This document shows positions 32,818-45,963 of a DNA stretch of 64,000 bases, piece by piece. Position 1 is the first letter of the stretch. Each line of letters opens with the position of its first letter. This DNA is from Chlorops oryzae (lineage: Eukaryota > Arthropoda > Insecta > Diptera > Chloropidae): the NCBI GenBank assembly GCA_020466095.1, contig CM035807.1:76538004-76602003 (forward strand). The letters are read 5' to 3'. Under the pieces are notes generated by a model, which made no database searches, was not told the DNA's origin, and worked only from the letters and a program-made list of their open reading frames with translations. The position numbers and the translations under genes are program-made.

Positions 32818-35541
32818 GTTGTCGCCGGTAAAAGTTTTTGAAATGTTTATATTTTCACATTGTTTTGCTTTTCGATGAATGTTAATCAATCATTAGCAAA
32901 GGGCATTAAAGATCTTACATAAATTAAATAAGCGCTTTTTCGAGTAGTCATAAGACATAAGAAAATCGTAAGACACTAAGAGCATGTTGTATTTGCGCAA
33001 TTCAAAGAAAAATTATTTCACAATTTCTAAAATATATTACATGCGCTCTGTTCAGTTCGAACATGCGAAAACGAATAAAATATATTGCTTTCTAGAAAAT
33101 TTATGCTACATCCTATTTATAATTACAACATTAGTAATGTGCTTTTCGAATTTCAAACGAAAGGGCAAATGTGTGCATTTGAGCGAAGTGAGTTGCAGAC
33201 AAATTCAAACAGCTGCTCGAACTTTAATACGATAAGAATAATTCTGTTTTCTCAGTTTTTGTTCTGTTATGTTATGATTATGACATCATGACCTACTTGA
33301 TCAAATGTATAATGGCCCATAGTTTATTGACTGTCTTATCAACATATCTTCAACAAAACGATTTGTAAAGACGTAGCGGCGATGATGTGAGATGGTTTTT
33401 ATTGAACGATGTATTCTCTTTTGCTATATTCTTAGCAAACTTGAACAACCTATGCATCTCTACTTTGACGATTCAAATATTTTTGTCATTCGAGCGGAAA
33501 AGGTCGAGTCTCGCAAAATTTTGTTTATAGTTTTTTTTTTGCATCTTTTTGATATTTTTCAATTTATTAGCTTTTTGAAAATTTTAAATCGAAATTTGAT
33601 TTATTTTTGAACGAAAAATAATGAAAACAACCAATGTTATTTTTGCATATTCTTTAACACATAATTGATAACTGGTAAATCTCTCATATTTATACATTTA
33701 GATGAAAATAAAAAACATATCCATGCAATATTCGAAATGAGATTTTTGTTTTTAGAAATGAAATTCATCGTTGTATCGTTAATACATTCGGAATATAATC
33801 CTCTTTGGAATGCATAAGAATTTATTATTCTTATCATTTAACATCTTCCTACGTGCAAGGGAAACTCGAAATATTATAAATGTTGAGCATTTGGTTAACA
33901 ACAGTTTTTGGCTGTACACGAATCGAACATGGAACAATATGAATCTGATTAATTTTTGAACGATTTGATCATACGTCAATATCACACTGGCGCTTGCAAT
34001 TATGATAGAACCAGCTGATTATGCTATGTTTGTTATGCCGTCTTATGCCATGAATGATTGGCAGCTTTAGGTGTTTGACTAAAGCGGACACAGCAGCATG
34101 TGTGAGCCCCTTAAAGAGAATTTATTCTTCGCAGGTATTGTTATATGTGCAAATCTCAGTTCTAGTTGTAAGCACCTTGAATGTGATTATGTCGACCCTT
34201 TTTTGCCAAATTATCGTACATGTTACAAAAACTACAGAACGAACGCTACATCCAGGAGCCGATAAAAGCCAATAAAAGTGGCTCCTGACTAAGCGAACTT
34301 GACAGAAACAATTAACATTTCCATTAATTCACTTCTGTTTGTTTGTTAAAACAATCTTATTTCACAATTAATCAAGAATTTTAGGATTCGAAAAAATCTC
34401 GGTTAATGAAACGACTGATTGCATTTGACATCTGAATCGGTTTGATGTCAAGCGGAGCACCTGCTAGTGTTCTTGAAAGTACAAAATATTAATTGCGCGT
34501 TCTTTCTGTTGCTCTTACCGGTTTAGTTGAGTATAGAAAATATTGTTATGCAGTTGAAGATTTTGTAGGGTTGTCGTCGTAAAAGCCAAGTTATTATTAT
34601 GGATTAACTATTGCCGCTTAACCCGGTAGTTCCGAATCTTTTTTATTGTCACAGATAACATTCAAACAACAAACCTGTATGTATTTGGATATCACAAGTA
34701 CAAAAATTAATTATTAACCATATGGTAATCGTTTGTCGACTAGGGTACCAAGTGTTTTTGTGAAGAAGATCATCAGAATGTACCATTGCCATATGGTAAT
34801 CGTGGGTTATTTCGGAATAAATAGGAGTAGCCCCTACTACCCACAGTTCAGGAACAAAATTAAGCGTTCTTCAAACACTACGTACACATTTAGAAGCACA
34901 CAGCGCACAAAGCTTTTATATCAGACAATGCCGCCAATTAGTCTACTTTTACATTGGACGATTGTCGGCCAACAGCACTCACCGATTTTTGCGTTTGTAG
35001 GCAAGGGAGGAGAGACGAAAGTGAAGCGGTCAAAATCGTTTGTACTAGCCATGTCGTCGATTTCCATGCCGATTTTTGACAGTTGCCTTTCCCGCCGTTC
35101 GTAGAACGGAAAACAGTTTCAAAGAATTGTTCGAATAATTTTTTATGAAGTGTCTGAATCCATTCTAATTTAATTTATATATTTTAAAATGCGTCACAAC
35201 CACTTATTTTATTACTTACTTACTTAATTCGCATAAATCCAATAAACGAATGTCATAAGAAAAACACAACAAAGTATAAATCGGTTGCTTGCAAATCGTG
35301 TAGTGTAGAAGCGAACACCGACAGAAGACAATTTCAAAAGGGAATTTGAAAAAATCGTTGTGAAAATCGCGTCGATAATCGTTCAATGTAGAAGCCGACT
35401 TACTGTGATCAAACTTTTTGTTCGAACCGAATTTGAACAGAATGAACATCCGCCCGTGTAAGGTCCGCTTAAAAGTGCAAATGGGCTTTTCAAAGCAGCT
35501 GTTTTTTTTTCAACACGTCTTTAAAGTAAATTGACTTGAAA
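32818..35541. other. no gene seen; divergent upstream regions of Art8 and Cog4
   Basis: Art8 (minus) and Cog4 (plus) start 2.7 kb apart. No intervening gene is supported; open frames are short and AT-biased. A 15-bp direct repeat CCATATGGTAATCGT occurs at about 34719 and 34790. Confidence 0.5.
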
Positions 35542-38500
35542 ATGGATGTGAAGTCCGTTTTGGGGAATCTGGACCTTACCAACGTCGAAGAGGTTGATGA
35601 AGCACTAAGGATAATTTTTCAGAAAGAGGTAAATAACATTACAAACGTACAAACTGGCTCTCTCCCTCTCTTTTCCTCTCTCTTTCTCATCCTCTCTCAC
35701 CCTCTCTCTCCTTCTCTCGCCCGCTCAGTCCCTCTCTCTCACTTTCTCCCCCTCTCTCTCCCTCTCTCCCTCTCTCTTCCTCTCTATAATTATGTATTGT
35801 GGTTTTTCGATCAGGATCAAATCAATGCCAATTTGGAGACGTTACTCTCCAACCAATGTGAGATAGAAAGTAAGCTAAGCGGGCTCGGACGGGCGCTAAG
35901 CACTTTAAGTTCAGTTGGTAAGTTCAATTTCTTTCCAAATTCAAGCCAACGTCATGGCACCCTAGATTTCCTAATTCCGTTTTCTTTCCAAATTCGAATG
36001 AATTAATGATATGTTATGTAGGTGAGGATACAAAGAAACTAAATGCACAAATCGTGCAAACAGCTCAATTGGCAAAATCAGTTAGCGCCAAAGTAAGTTA
36101 TTCTGTGGGATACAACTTTATCAAATTATAATTTTTTGTTATTATATACTATTACTAAAGGTACGTCGCTTGGATTTGGCACGTTCTCGAGCCTCGGAAT
36201 GTCAACAGCGGGTGCACGATTTAATTGATTTGCAGTTATGTAGTGAGGGAGTACATGCAGCGATCGCCGAGGAAGATTATGAAAAAGGTGCTAGCCATAT
36301 CGCGCGATTTTTGGCTATGGATCAACAAATGCTGCGTCGCACTGCTGACGATGTTCATTCGGTGACCTCGGTTAGTGATGCGGTTAAGACATTGGAAACG
36401 GCAACTGGAGATCTGCGTCAACTAATTTCGTGTCGTTTCGACGAAGTTGTCAATAAGGATGATTTGGCTTCAGTTGAAAGATTTTTCAAAATCTATCCAT
36501 TGTTGGGCTTACATTCGGAGGGCATTGAGAAATTCTCGAAATATATTTGTGGAAAATTGTCGCATAAAGCTGAGAAGGAGCTAAGGAATGCTTTGGATAT
36601 TGCAAAGGCGGAAAAACGTTTGCCAGTTGCGTATGCAGATACACTTACAGCCTTACTCGAGAATTTCGCCCGTGTAATTGAAGTGAATCAACCTATCATT
36701 GAAGCTTGTTATGGTACTGGTTATCTATTGCAAATGGTTACCATATTGCAACGGGAGTGCGATTCGGAAACTAAAAACTTGATTCTGGAATTCAATAAGA
36801 ATCGTGGAGTTCAACGGAGAATACAACAAATTAGAGAAAATCAGCGTCCCGTTGGAAGTGGCGTTAATAGTAGCAGCACAATGCAAGCCTTGGGCCATTA
36901 TAGAAAACCATCCGGAGGCTCTGTTGATAAACTAAATCCAAAAGATATTGATCCAATTATTGCGGAAATTACTGTCATGCATTCCAGAGCAGAATTATAT
37001 TTTCGTTTTATCACTCGTAGAATAACGGTAAGCTTGAAATGCTATTACATTTCGAATGCTTTTTCAGTATATTAGAGGCATTTTCTAAAGAAAATGTATG
37101 TATGTATATGTGAATCTTTTGACACATATTCTAGTTGTGCATTTTTGATATTTAAGGGCGACATAGAAGCTAGTGCCAAGGAAAAGGATGTACTTGAAGA
37201 AAAAAAGAATAAACTCGACAAATTGTTAAAGTCATGTGGTTTGAGCCGCCAAATGCAGGAGTTGCTTGGAACTTATTCGCTTTTTGAAAGGTGTGTACTT
37301 CCCTATCCTGTTGTAAATTTTTAAAAGAGTATTCTTCTTAATTGACTAATCTCAGGTTCTTCATGGAAGAAAGCGTTCTAAAAGCGATTGCATTGAACAG
37401 TTGCGATAGCGGCCAGCAAACATCTTCAATGGTGGATGATGTATTCTTCATATTGCGCAAATCCATTCGTCGTTCATTAAAAACACAATCCGTTAACGGA
37501 ACGTGTGCAGTTATTAATACTGCAGCATCTTGCCTTGATGGTGATTTTGTACAAGCTCTAAAAGTACCAATGAAAGCTGGCTATCCATCTGGATATATTG
37601 ATCTGGCGCAAGCCTACAACGCCATACAAAGCACACTGCAACAGGGAAAGCTACAATCGAATGATAGCGAAAAGGCTCGTGCGAATTTCTTGATTCATTT
37701 GAATAACGCCGATGTTGCCACGGAGTATATAGAGACACTCTGGCAAACAATGGAACAGGAAGTAAAAGCTGCATTTACTGCCTTGACACCTGTTGAGCAA
37801 CAATTACTAGATAGTTGTTTCGCTGAACTTAAAGCTGTGCGAGATACTTTAAAGGCATGCGTTGACTTCGGTCTTCAGCAACTCCGTTCGAGTGCTATTA
37901 AACCGCGATTGCATCCTTGGGTAGATCAGTTTTTATCCCATAGCCATTATTTAACGGAGGTGTGTTAATAAAAATCATTTTTATTATATTTTTTTTTTTT
38001 TTTAATAAAATTGTACTATTTTTATACATTACAGGAAGAATTGGCGGCCTATGAAGCTGGAGAAACATTTGTGCAATTTTTAATCGTTCAAATCGATGGA
38101 CTTCTTAACACGTTTAAGACTTCGTTGACGACACGAAATTATGATGCCTTAGTTAGTATTATAGCGACAGAAGTAGCGGCGCGTCTAGAGCGTGCAATTA
38201 AGAAAAGTACATTTAACAGGGTAAGTCGCTTGGTATGTCTATAAATTTAAAGAGTACAGATTACGCAGCTTTTCATTGTTTTCTGATGATATGTAAGAGA
38301 ACCAGCAGAAGTGAGAAGCACCCATCAACGCAAAACTTCTCTTCAAAAGGAACTTAAATCAACATATCGTGTTTTATTTAAAAATATCAATTGCGTTTCT
38401 AGAAAAGCTAAGAATTAGTTATTAATTTATGTTTATTTGAAAATGTTTTCCCAATTGTGATTTCTTCCCGGTTTGAGAGAACTTTAATAACTTTCTTTTT

Positions 38501-38928
38501 TAACACGTTAGCTCGGAGGTTTGGTGCTTGACCAAGAAGTTCGTGCACTTACAATGGCCTTTACAATGGCATTTAGTAAGTTTGGTTTTAAAATTTAATA
38601 AGTTATATTTTATTTTACAAGATTTAACAGGTAATAATGACTACTCGAGTGGCGCAACATCGTGGTCGGTACGTGATAAAATGACGCGCCTAACGCAGAT
38701 AGCGACAATTCTAAATTTGGAAAAGGTCATAGAACTAGAAGATTATTGGGATCCTGAAAATAGAAATGACATGCCATCCTGGCGTCTTACACCGAACGAA
38801 GTGCGAACATTGCTTACATTGCGGTAAGCCCATAAATATTTGAGTTTAACTTGTTTTAAATATATATATTTATTACTAATTTCAGCACTGATTTTCGCAT
38901 GGAGGACATTAAGAGAATACAGTTATAA
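35542..38928 (+). CDS. Cog4: conserved oligomeric Golgi complex subunit 4
   Basis: Ten exons: 35542-35628, 35815-35917, 36022-36092, 36161-37027, 37157-37290, 37356-37959, 38035-38220, 38512-38575, 38631-38823, 38886-38928 (783 residues, the family size). The start ATG gives [20 protein letters not shown]. Recognised COG4 segments: the N-terminal coiled coil [20 protein letters not shown], the central [20 protein letters not shown] and [19 protein letters not shown], and the conserved C-terminus [20 protein letters not shown]...[31 protein letters not shown]4 is a lobe A subunit of the COG tether that retrieves vesicles within the Golgi and binds SNARE/SM partners. Intron 1 carries a (TCTC)n tract. 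The stop codon lies 57 bp from that of Grip75 on the other strand. Confidence 0.96.
35655..35786. repeat. pyrimidine (TCTC)n microsatellite in Cog4 intron 1
   Basis: Imperfect CTCTCTCCCTCTCT run filling most of the 186-bp intron. Confidence 0.9.
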
Positions 38929-38934
38929 TTTATT
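38929..38934 (-). terminator. candidate poly(A) signal of Grip75 abutting the Cog4 stop
   Basis: TTTATT on plus (AATAAA on minus) directly follows the Cog4 TAA, 51 bp beyond the Grip75 stop. If used, the two 3' UTRs overlap in antisense. Confidence 0.5.
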
Positions 38935-38985
38935 TGTTAAAAAAAAAAAATTGTGTAGAGTAAAAATTCATCATATATAAGTCTG

Positions 38986-41730
38986 TTATTCAATCTCAAC
39001 ATGTTGATTTGGCAACCTTTTTTCTAGACTAAACCAATAATTAAAATCAAGACGAAGTAACAATTGTGATAGTGCAGTTGTTCCAGGCATGGCCTTTAAA
39101 TTTACGAGCATGCTTAGCAATTGATTTACAAGATTTTCAAAACTGAAAAAGAGTTTACTTAAGTAATTATTTTTCTGCAAATTAATGTTTCGCTTACCGT
39201 TCAAAAACCGTATCAACTTCTGCCTTCAATGACTCTTCAGATTTGGTATCTATGAGCGTGCAAAAATCTTCGCACAAGTTCATTACTTCATGGAATATCA
39301 AATAAACTGGATGACAAGAACTGAATGTTGTCGAGTCCTGATTTAGGCCGGTTTCCTGGTTAAATTAAAAAACCATCAGAATTTATATGGGTGAAGGAAT
39401 TACATAGGTTAGTTTTTTTTTTTTTTCATCAACCAGCAGTATATAACTTAAGACAATAAGAACAGCTAATACGAATTTCTTTGTTTGTTTATAAAATATT
39501 TTATCGGTTTAAGTCAATCAAAGATTTATACTCCTTTTTAATCAATGGAACAAACCTCACTAAGCAAAAAACAAAGCGACATAATATTGGCTTGGAAGAC
39601 ACTGTGCGCTTGTTGTATTTGCTCGAAGTCAGCCTTATTATTGATGATATTTAGCAGTATGCTGAACTGGCCTAAATAAATTAAATTTAATTATTTGTAG
39701 AAATTCAAAGAAATTTTTTCAATTTCCAAAGCTTACTCTCTAGCACATCCACTTGAATATAATATTGCAATGTATTGACGAAGAACAGGAGTTGATTGCG
39801 TAAATTTAGTAATTTCAAATTGATATTTTTCTTTGCTTTTGATTCCGCGGTTTGTCTGAACCATAGCATATTCATTTCGTATTGCGTCTTTTTTATAAGT
39901 AGAAGAAACCGGAAGATCATGTTATAACGTTCCATTACTTTCGGAGAAAATAGTAAATGCAGCGGCCAATTGATGTTGTAGTCCAGTTGAAGCTTTTGCA
40001 TGTAATCAATACTAAGACTTTCGTCTGCTCCCGATAAATACTGTTTTGGTATGGAAAGAGTGAATTGTTCTAAAATGTCTGGCACGCCAATATTATGAGC
40101 AGCGGTCTGTATTTTAAAGACTGATATAAGTTTCTATTCAAAGTAATTATCGATGGTTTCCTCACCTCAAAGCATTTCACATATTCGCGTGTAACAATGT
40201 CTTTATTTAAATCTTTTTCAATGGATCTCGTGAGGCGAATGAAGTCTAGGAAAATTTCTCCACGTCCCAGCAAAAAATATTCTTTAATAGTTTTAAGCTG
40301 CTGCACCAAATCAGCTTGGTTAATTGCAATCTCCGATAGACGTGTCGAAACATATTGCTTGATTTCATCGATAACACGTTCATAATAATGCAAAACATGT
40401 TCCTCCTCCTGAAGTAAAGCTTGTATTTTGGCGAAATAAATATGTTCCTTACCATTCCATAGTGAATCTTCAATTTCCATTGCACTACGTTCTGACTTAT
40501 GCCAAGAAAGTTCATTTTTCTTTATCTTAACCACATCAACTTTGAATATGAGAACTGTTCTGCCAATGAACAGCACCTTTTCTGCCCAAGCCGTCGAGAG
40601 GAAATAAGGTAAATAATCATAGGCGATCTCATAGCTCCAGATGTCGCCATAAGTCGAACTTGTTCCATCCTGATTGAAGAATCTCATAACAATATTTAGG
40701 CTAGAAAAACGAACAACCTTACAGATAGCGTGGTCAATGTTTGGCGACTTCCTTTTTCACTTCCAATTGAAACGTTGCGATCACTGCATTGTATAAAGAA
40801 TTCCCCGAATGTATCGTAAATCTTAGCGTATAGTATCCAATGTGACAAATGCTTGAAGAATACGACATTCACTGACTGCAGGATGCTGTAAAATTTTTAA
40901 TATACGTAGGTATATTAAAACTGAATAAAATTAATTAAACTCATTCAGATTCTTACATTTTCATGGCTTCTCGAATACGTTTATCACCATTTGGCATGTT
41001 CTTGTGAACGTGAGATAGTATAGCACATCCATGGAGCCGCTGAAGACGTATCCCGCGTACAAGTTTCCAAAGATAGCACGCCAATGGCTCATAGATTTGC
41101 AATTTTTGATAGATATGTAAAAGTGTCTGCGTTGGATTTTTCAGATAACTTTTCTCCAATTCGCTTACTTCATCCACAAAACCGTCGAGAACTCTTTCGA
41201 TACCTTTTGCAAATGCTTTCAAGTACAGTCCATTTTGAAGCGGTTCACCTATGAATTGAACTTTTGTAAACCGTTAGCTTAAACTATCAGAATTAACTAC
41301 CTTCGGCTTCTAAAATTGGCGCGCTTACATTGCTAGTTCTTCTTGGCTGTCCCGATGAACCTAAGATTATTGAAACAAAATTCAAGTAAATAAATATTTT
41401 TTAAATATGTTTATGGAAGAGATTTCAAAATCTAATTATCGAGATACTTGAGCTTAAAGCGTGACGAAAGTTTATAACAAACAAACAAGTGTTTAATCCA
41501 AATATAAAAAATGAACGTACTCCCATGTAAAAAATCGAAAACATCTCATACGTACATTTTGCAAATTTAGCAATGTCTCGTAGTGATTTGATGATGGCTA
41601 TGATATCCTCAAGAATCTTTTGTTCACATGGATGCTGGAATTCAGAAACCGCTTCTGATGCCAATATATCTTCCAACGGTAGACTATCTGAATATAGATT
41701 CAAGCAGGACAAAAGAACGTCGTGAATCAT
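38986..41730 (-). CDS. Grip75: gamma-tubulin complex component 4 (GCP4)
   Basis: Nine minus-strand exons: 41556-41730, 41301-41360, 40957-41248, 40723-40885, 40166-40669, 39737-40106, 39556-39671, 39198-39355, 38986-39142 (664 residues). I chose the ATG at 41728-41730 because GCP4 proteins begin MIH-LLL-; here MIHDVLLSCLN. An upstream in-frame extension lacks homology. GRIP1/GRIP2 signatures: AEKVLFIGRTV, LVQQLKTIKEYFLLGRGEIF, NWPLHLLFSPKVMERYNMIFRFLL, RNQLLFFVNTLQYYIQVDVLESQF, and the end ALSQLLLRLDFNYWFS. Part of the gamma-tubulin ring complex that nucleates microtubules at centrosomes and spindles. The intron between exons 4 and 5 is placed as a 53-bp GTAAGG...ATCAG intron because this restores the frame; that junction is the least certain. 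Confidence 0.94.
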
Positions 41731-42045
41731 GGCAAAATAGGGATGACAGAAATGTATTATGCCAGTAGTTTTGTCAATTGTTTTCATATTTCGATACGAT
41801 TGTGGCAACTATCGGTCGATGATATTTTCTGCCAAGGTCTTGGACAGGTTTTTCCGCCAAAATTTAAAAAACAATTCAAGCTTGGTAAAGTCACCTAGCT
41901 CAAGAATGCATATACAACTAACGCAATTAAGTGAATAACGATATTTTATTCCATTTCTATATTTATCGGACGTGCATTTGTTGCATATCTAGCAGCATTG
42001 TTATCAATTGTCAATTAGAAGTAAACAAACTTTGTTGTTGTCGAC
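41731..42045. promoter_or_regulatory. shared divergent upstream region, Grip75 and Ppt2
   Basis: The Grip75 start codon (minus) and the Ppt2 start codon (plus) are 315 bp apart, so both promoters must overlap here or be very compact. No TATA box stands out. TATCGGTCGATGAT near 41810 is loosely like a DRE site (TATCGATA) but does not match it. Confidence 0.5.
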
Positions 42046-43432
42046 ATGATTTTGAAAAAAATTTCGCAATTTATTTTAATTTTACTGGCGGCATTCGAGA
42101 TAGCTGCGTTTAAACCAGTCGTAATATTGCATGGAATTCTATCAGGTGCTGAATCTATGCAAATACTAGTGCGAGAAATAGAAAAGGTAATTAAATAACA
42201 AAATACAAAAATACTATATATCGGTCATCGGCAACTAAAGTGACACAAGTCAAAAATCTTGAATTTGAAGTTATCACATGAAAAGTGTTCATAATGCACT
42301 TCTCCACTAACCTAAATAGTTTCTAATTAGCCTTCACAAAATAGTTATTGAAAATTTTCGCTAAATGCCAAAACATCTCGATGATTGCATTGCAATTTCC
42401 AAGATTTTGGTGCATCTTCTCAAATTTATAATTTTGACTTGTGTCACTTTAGTTCCACAGGCGTGATATGTTGTTTCTGCGATCCAAAACGTTTCATTCG
42501 TTAAAAGGTGGTTTCCATTTTAGCGACATCCGGGAACCAAAGTTTACAATTGTGACCTTTATAGTGGCTGGTATAGTCTAGAGAATGCATGGAAACAAGT
42601 TAAAGAAGTACGCGACTATTTCGAAACTATTGGAGAACTACATCCAGAAGGGTTTATTGTGTTGGGTGAGATCGGAGAACTCAAGTCTTTCGAATTTGAA
42701 TTTGTTAAATTCCATTTAATTTTTTTTTTTTTTTTAGGTTACTCACAGGGTGGACTGCTTGCGCGTGCAGCGATACAATCCTTACCGCAACACAATATTA
42801 AGACGTTCATATCATTGTCCTCTCCACAGGCCGGTCAATATGGAAGTAAGTACGTGTAATAAGATACTACGGAACCATTACTAAATTATGTATGCTACAA
42901 TTTCAGCGAGCTTTTTGCATTTAATATTTCCGGATTTAGCAGCAAAGAGCGCTTTTGAATTATTCTACTCCAGAGTTGGTCAGCACACGTCAGTGGGAAA
43001 TTACTGGAACGATCCTCATAAGCAGGACTTATATTTTGAATATTCCTGTTTCCTTCCGTATGTTAACAATGAGTTGAAAAGCTCCAATTCGACCCACTTT
43101 AAAAATGCCATTACAAGACTGGATAAAATGGTTTTAGTTGGAGGCCCAAACGATGGAGTTATAACGCCTTGGCAGTCCAGGTAATGTATTTTAAAATTAA
43201 ATAAGATAGAACACATTGATTTTTTTTTTTTAGTCATTTTAGCTACTACAATAGTTCCTTGGATGTGATTCCCTTATATCAACGAGAAATTTTCACAACG
43301 GACGCAATTGGTCTTAGGACGCTCAAGGATCAGGAGAAATTGATCATAATCGTGAAGCCTTTCGTTCATCATCTCACCTGGCATACGAATAGGCATGTTA
43401 TACGTGAAGTTATATTGCCGTATTTGGATTAA
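42046..43432 (+). CDS. Ppt2: palmitoyl-protein thioesterase 2
   Basis: Five exons: 42046-42186, 42524-42665, 42738-42845, 42907-43180, 43234-43432 (287 residues, the family size). Residues 1-20 (MILKKISQFILILLAAFEIA) form a signal peptide. The alpha/beta hydrolase starts FKPVVILHGILSGAES. Catalytic triad: Ser in GYSQGGLLARA, Asp in GGPNDGVITPWQSS, and His in FVHHLTWHTNRHV. GQYGTSFLHLIFPDL and NYWNDPHKQDLYFEYSCFLPYVNNE are typical of PPT2 rather than PPT1. A lysosomal thioesterase that removes fatty acyl groups from thioesters during lipid and protein turnover. Exon 1 is followed by an intron holding a small palindromic MITE. Confidence 0.96.
42233..42454. mobile_element. palindromic MITE in Ppt2 intron 1
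   Basis: AACTAAAGTGACACAAGTCA (42233) is exactly inverted at the end, TGACTTGTGTCACTTTAGTT (to 42454); the match extends through AAAA/TTTT. About 222 bp, no open frame, occupying most of the intron. Confidence 0.85.
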
Positions 43433-43800
43433 GAAAAATTGACTCCGCGTGTGAGAAAAATGAGAAAAAAGAACTGATGCCAAAATGTTGCTGTGAGAAG
43501 GAGTAATCATGACTAGAACAAATATGAATATTCTCAATATATCGTTCTGACATTTTAACAGACTCGTAATTTTAAGATTAATGTGGATATGGAACGAATA
43601 CCAAGGATTGAAGCGAGGTTGAGGAATACAAAAATATAGTACAATTTTAAAATATTAAATTTTTGCTGTATGTATGTAAAAACGGTTGATTAAAAATTGT
43701 TGATTCAATTGCAACGTTTAATATCTCGATTTTGTTTAAGGAATAATGATTGTGTCTTATATACAAACTTTGTCGGCCTATGTATGGCTTTGTGGGACCC

Positions 43801-44985
43801 TTAAGTATAATACTGCGATGGTTGTTTTATTCTGTCCCTGTAAGCGAACTGAGCAAGTACAATCGCATGCATAACAGCTGTACCAAGAATGGCAAAAGCT
43901 GTTGCACTATTCAGAGGAAACATTCCAAAGACGACAGGAGACTTCAAACCAGCAAAGCCTAAGCAAAATATTTCAAACTGAGAAATATCAAAATTTAAGA
44001 ATTATTCGTAAGTTTTCTGGTTTCTAAGACTCACCTCTTGACACCAAATTTCATGTGTTTGCATTAAGACTCTTCGCAGTTTGGCTTGTGAGCTCCCTAT
44101 ATTCTGGCAGTTCATGTTGAAGACATATATCTCGATGTAAAGCACAATGTTCGTTGCAAAGGAATGCAAAATTAAACCACTTCCATTGTGGTTCAAAAGG
44201 CCGATGTAAAACAATGAAACATTGAATATAAAAAATGACAATAGCAAAATCACATAATAGAAATGAATTAATCCATTTGCTTGAACACTTAGTTTTTGTA
44301 GCTTTATGTGACTTTGAAAGACCATCTTTAATGTTTCTTGTCGTATTGATCTTTGTTTGCGAATCATGTGCGTCAATTCATTATGAAGCCATTTATATCT
44401 AATAGATATATGAAGGCACAGAAGACAAAAGGACATGATGAGCGATTGCAAAAAAGTCCAAATAACGAATATGATATAAACGACGATATTCGTACTCTCT
44501 AAATGACCGTCTTTACTGATGCCAAAATTTGCATTCGCGCACGTTTGTGCAACAAATACAAATATTTCAAAGCACATATATAGAGAGGACTTGCTACTGG
44601 GATACCTTTTATCGGATATAAAGTCAAAATATGATTTTTCTAATTCAATTGATTCCTTGATCATTTTCAAAATGGTGTGTTCTATCGATCTTCTCATTAT
44701 CAAAGTATATGCGATTAAGGCAACAAGCAAACAAGTCGAAACACGATCTAAGACCACAGCCAATGGTCTTGTGTTTAACTCATCCAGAAATCCCCAGCCA
44801 AAGTAAATGTAGAACACGACAGCCAAACTCCATAAAATATTCAAAAGAATACTGTAGAGATGCAAAACATTCGAATACGTTATTTCCAATGTGTCGAATT
44901 TTATGACATGCACAGTCATGCCAAGTGCGAGTAGACTGTAGTACCAGCACTTCCATATGCTCAGGATATAAACATTCGTTTTCAT
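43801..44985 (-). CDS. gustatory receptor family (7tm_7) protein
   Basis: Two minus-strand exons, 44035-44985 and 43801-43977, joined in phase 0 over a 57-bp GTGAGT...TCTCAG intron (375 residues, normal for insect Gr). The start ATG at 44983-44985 gives MKTNVYILSIWKCWYYSLLAL. Hydrophobic stretches consistent with seven passes lie at about 15-30, 40-60, 75-95, 130-150, 170-195, 245-275 and in exon 2. Exon 2 reads EFEIFCLGFAGLKSP...FGMFPLNSATAFAILGTAVMHAIVLAQFAYRD: a short last exon ending in a hydrophobic helix with QF, like the Gr TYhhhhhQF signature, but TY is replaced by MH. Such receptors are ligand-gated cation channels of taste neurons. Subfamily and ligand unknown. It converges on Ppt2 (stops 370 bp apart). 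Confidence 0.85.
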
Positions 44986-45476
44986 TTTGATTCAGAATTC
45001 GTTCAAATCACCCACGTTCGAAGTGAAGTCGCTTTCGTTTCTGCTCCTCACGCAACGATAATTCAAATAATAAACAGAAATGATTGAAAATTTTTAATGA
45101 AGATTCATTTAATTACTTTACCTTTATTCCCAAAGCGCATTCTTATCGTTATATCAAATTTAAATACCTATTGTTGTTTATTTTCTCAATAATACTTAAA
45201 ACATTCTAGGAACCATTACTAATTGAACTGATGGAAGTCTACCACTGCTAAAAAATGGCTAGAGTTCTTAGGGAGTTAAATATATTTTTATATATATTGG
45301 TAATTCAAAAAAAAAAAATTTCAAATTAGTTAATTTGAAAAATGTTTTCATGTTTATTTTTACATCTTATTATTCGTACATCTTACAGGATTTAAACGTT
45401 ACTACGGCATATAACCGTTACGACATTTCGATAATGAAACGAACTTTCCATTGTTTAGGGATGCGCGAGGATGTGG
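44986..45476. other. no gene seen; upstream of the gustatory receptor
   Basis: AT-rich. The last 80 bp (from about 45394) resemble the left arm of the MITE at 46508 (TTACGACATTTCGATAATGAAACG). Confidence 0.5.
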
Positions 45477-45960
45477 TAAGGGCTCAAATACATCATACAA
45501 CATTTGCACAAATCCATAAAATTTATCGATAAATCTTTCGACATACACGGTACAAGCCATGTACGTGCAAACATGGATTTACAGTCAATTGTTTATCGTT
45601 TTACATTTTTTTTTATCGGCCTCTTGCGTCTCCTGCTTACGAATTAAATATTCCCGAAAATGTTTTAGTATGTCTGACTATCGAGTATGATTTTGTGCTT
45701 GCGCGTACATCAAAAAATTTTGATTTTCGGTGATGTTCGTACAAGCGGTTTGTATAGTGTGTGTGTAAAAAGCGCTCATTTTTATCGAGATTGCACTGAG
45801 ATCGGATATGCAGATAAATAATATGTAAAACGACGAATGCGGGCTGAAAATATGTACATACATGTTTGCGCATACATGGCTTTTACCGTGTGTGTCGGAG
45901 GATTAATCGATAGATTTTATGGATTTTTGCAAATGCTTGTATAGTCTATTTGAGCCTTTA
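45477..45960. mobile_element. fold-back element with arms of over 100 bp
   Basis: Left arm TAAGGGCTCAAATA, CATTTGCACAAATCCATAAA, ATTTATCGATAAATC, CGACATACACGGTACAAGCC; the right arm, complemented, reads TAAAGGCTCAAATA, CATTTGCAAAAATCCATAAA, ATCTATCGATTAATC, CGACACACACGGTAAAAGCC. The arms account for roughly half of the 484 bp. A hAT-like element is inserted immediately beyond its right end. Confidence 0.85.
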
Positions 45961-45963
45961 CAC

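Noticed and set aside
40670..40687. A Grip75 exon start at MRFFNQDG
   Set aside because: Using the acceptor ...TTCAATCAG just after these codons gives a 53-bp intron in phase with the upstream exon, whereas starting at MRFF leaves the frame broken.
41731..41808. Longer Grip75 start (MPQSYRNMKTIDKTT...)
   Set aside because: GCP4 proteins start at MIH-LLL; the extension has no counterpart in the family as I recall it.
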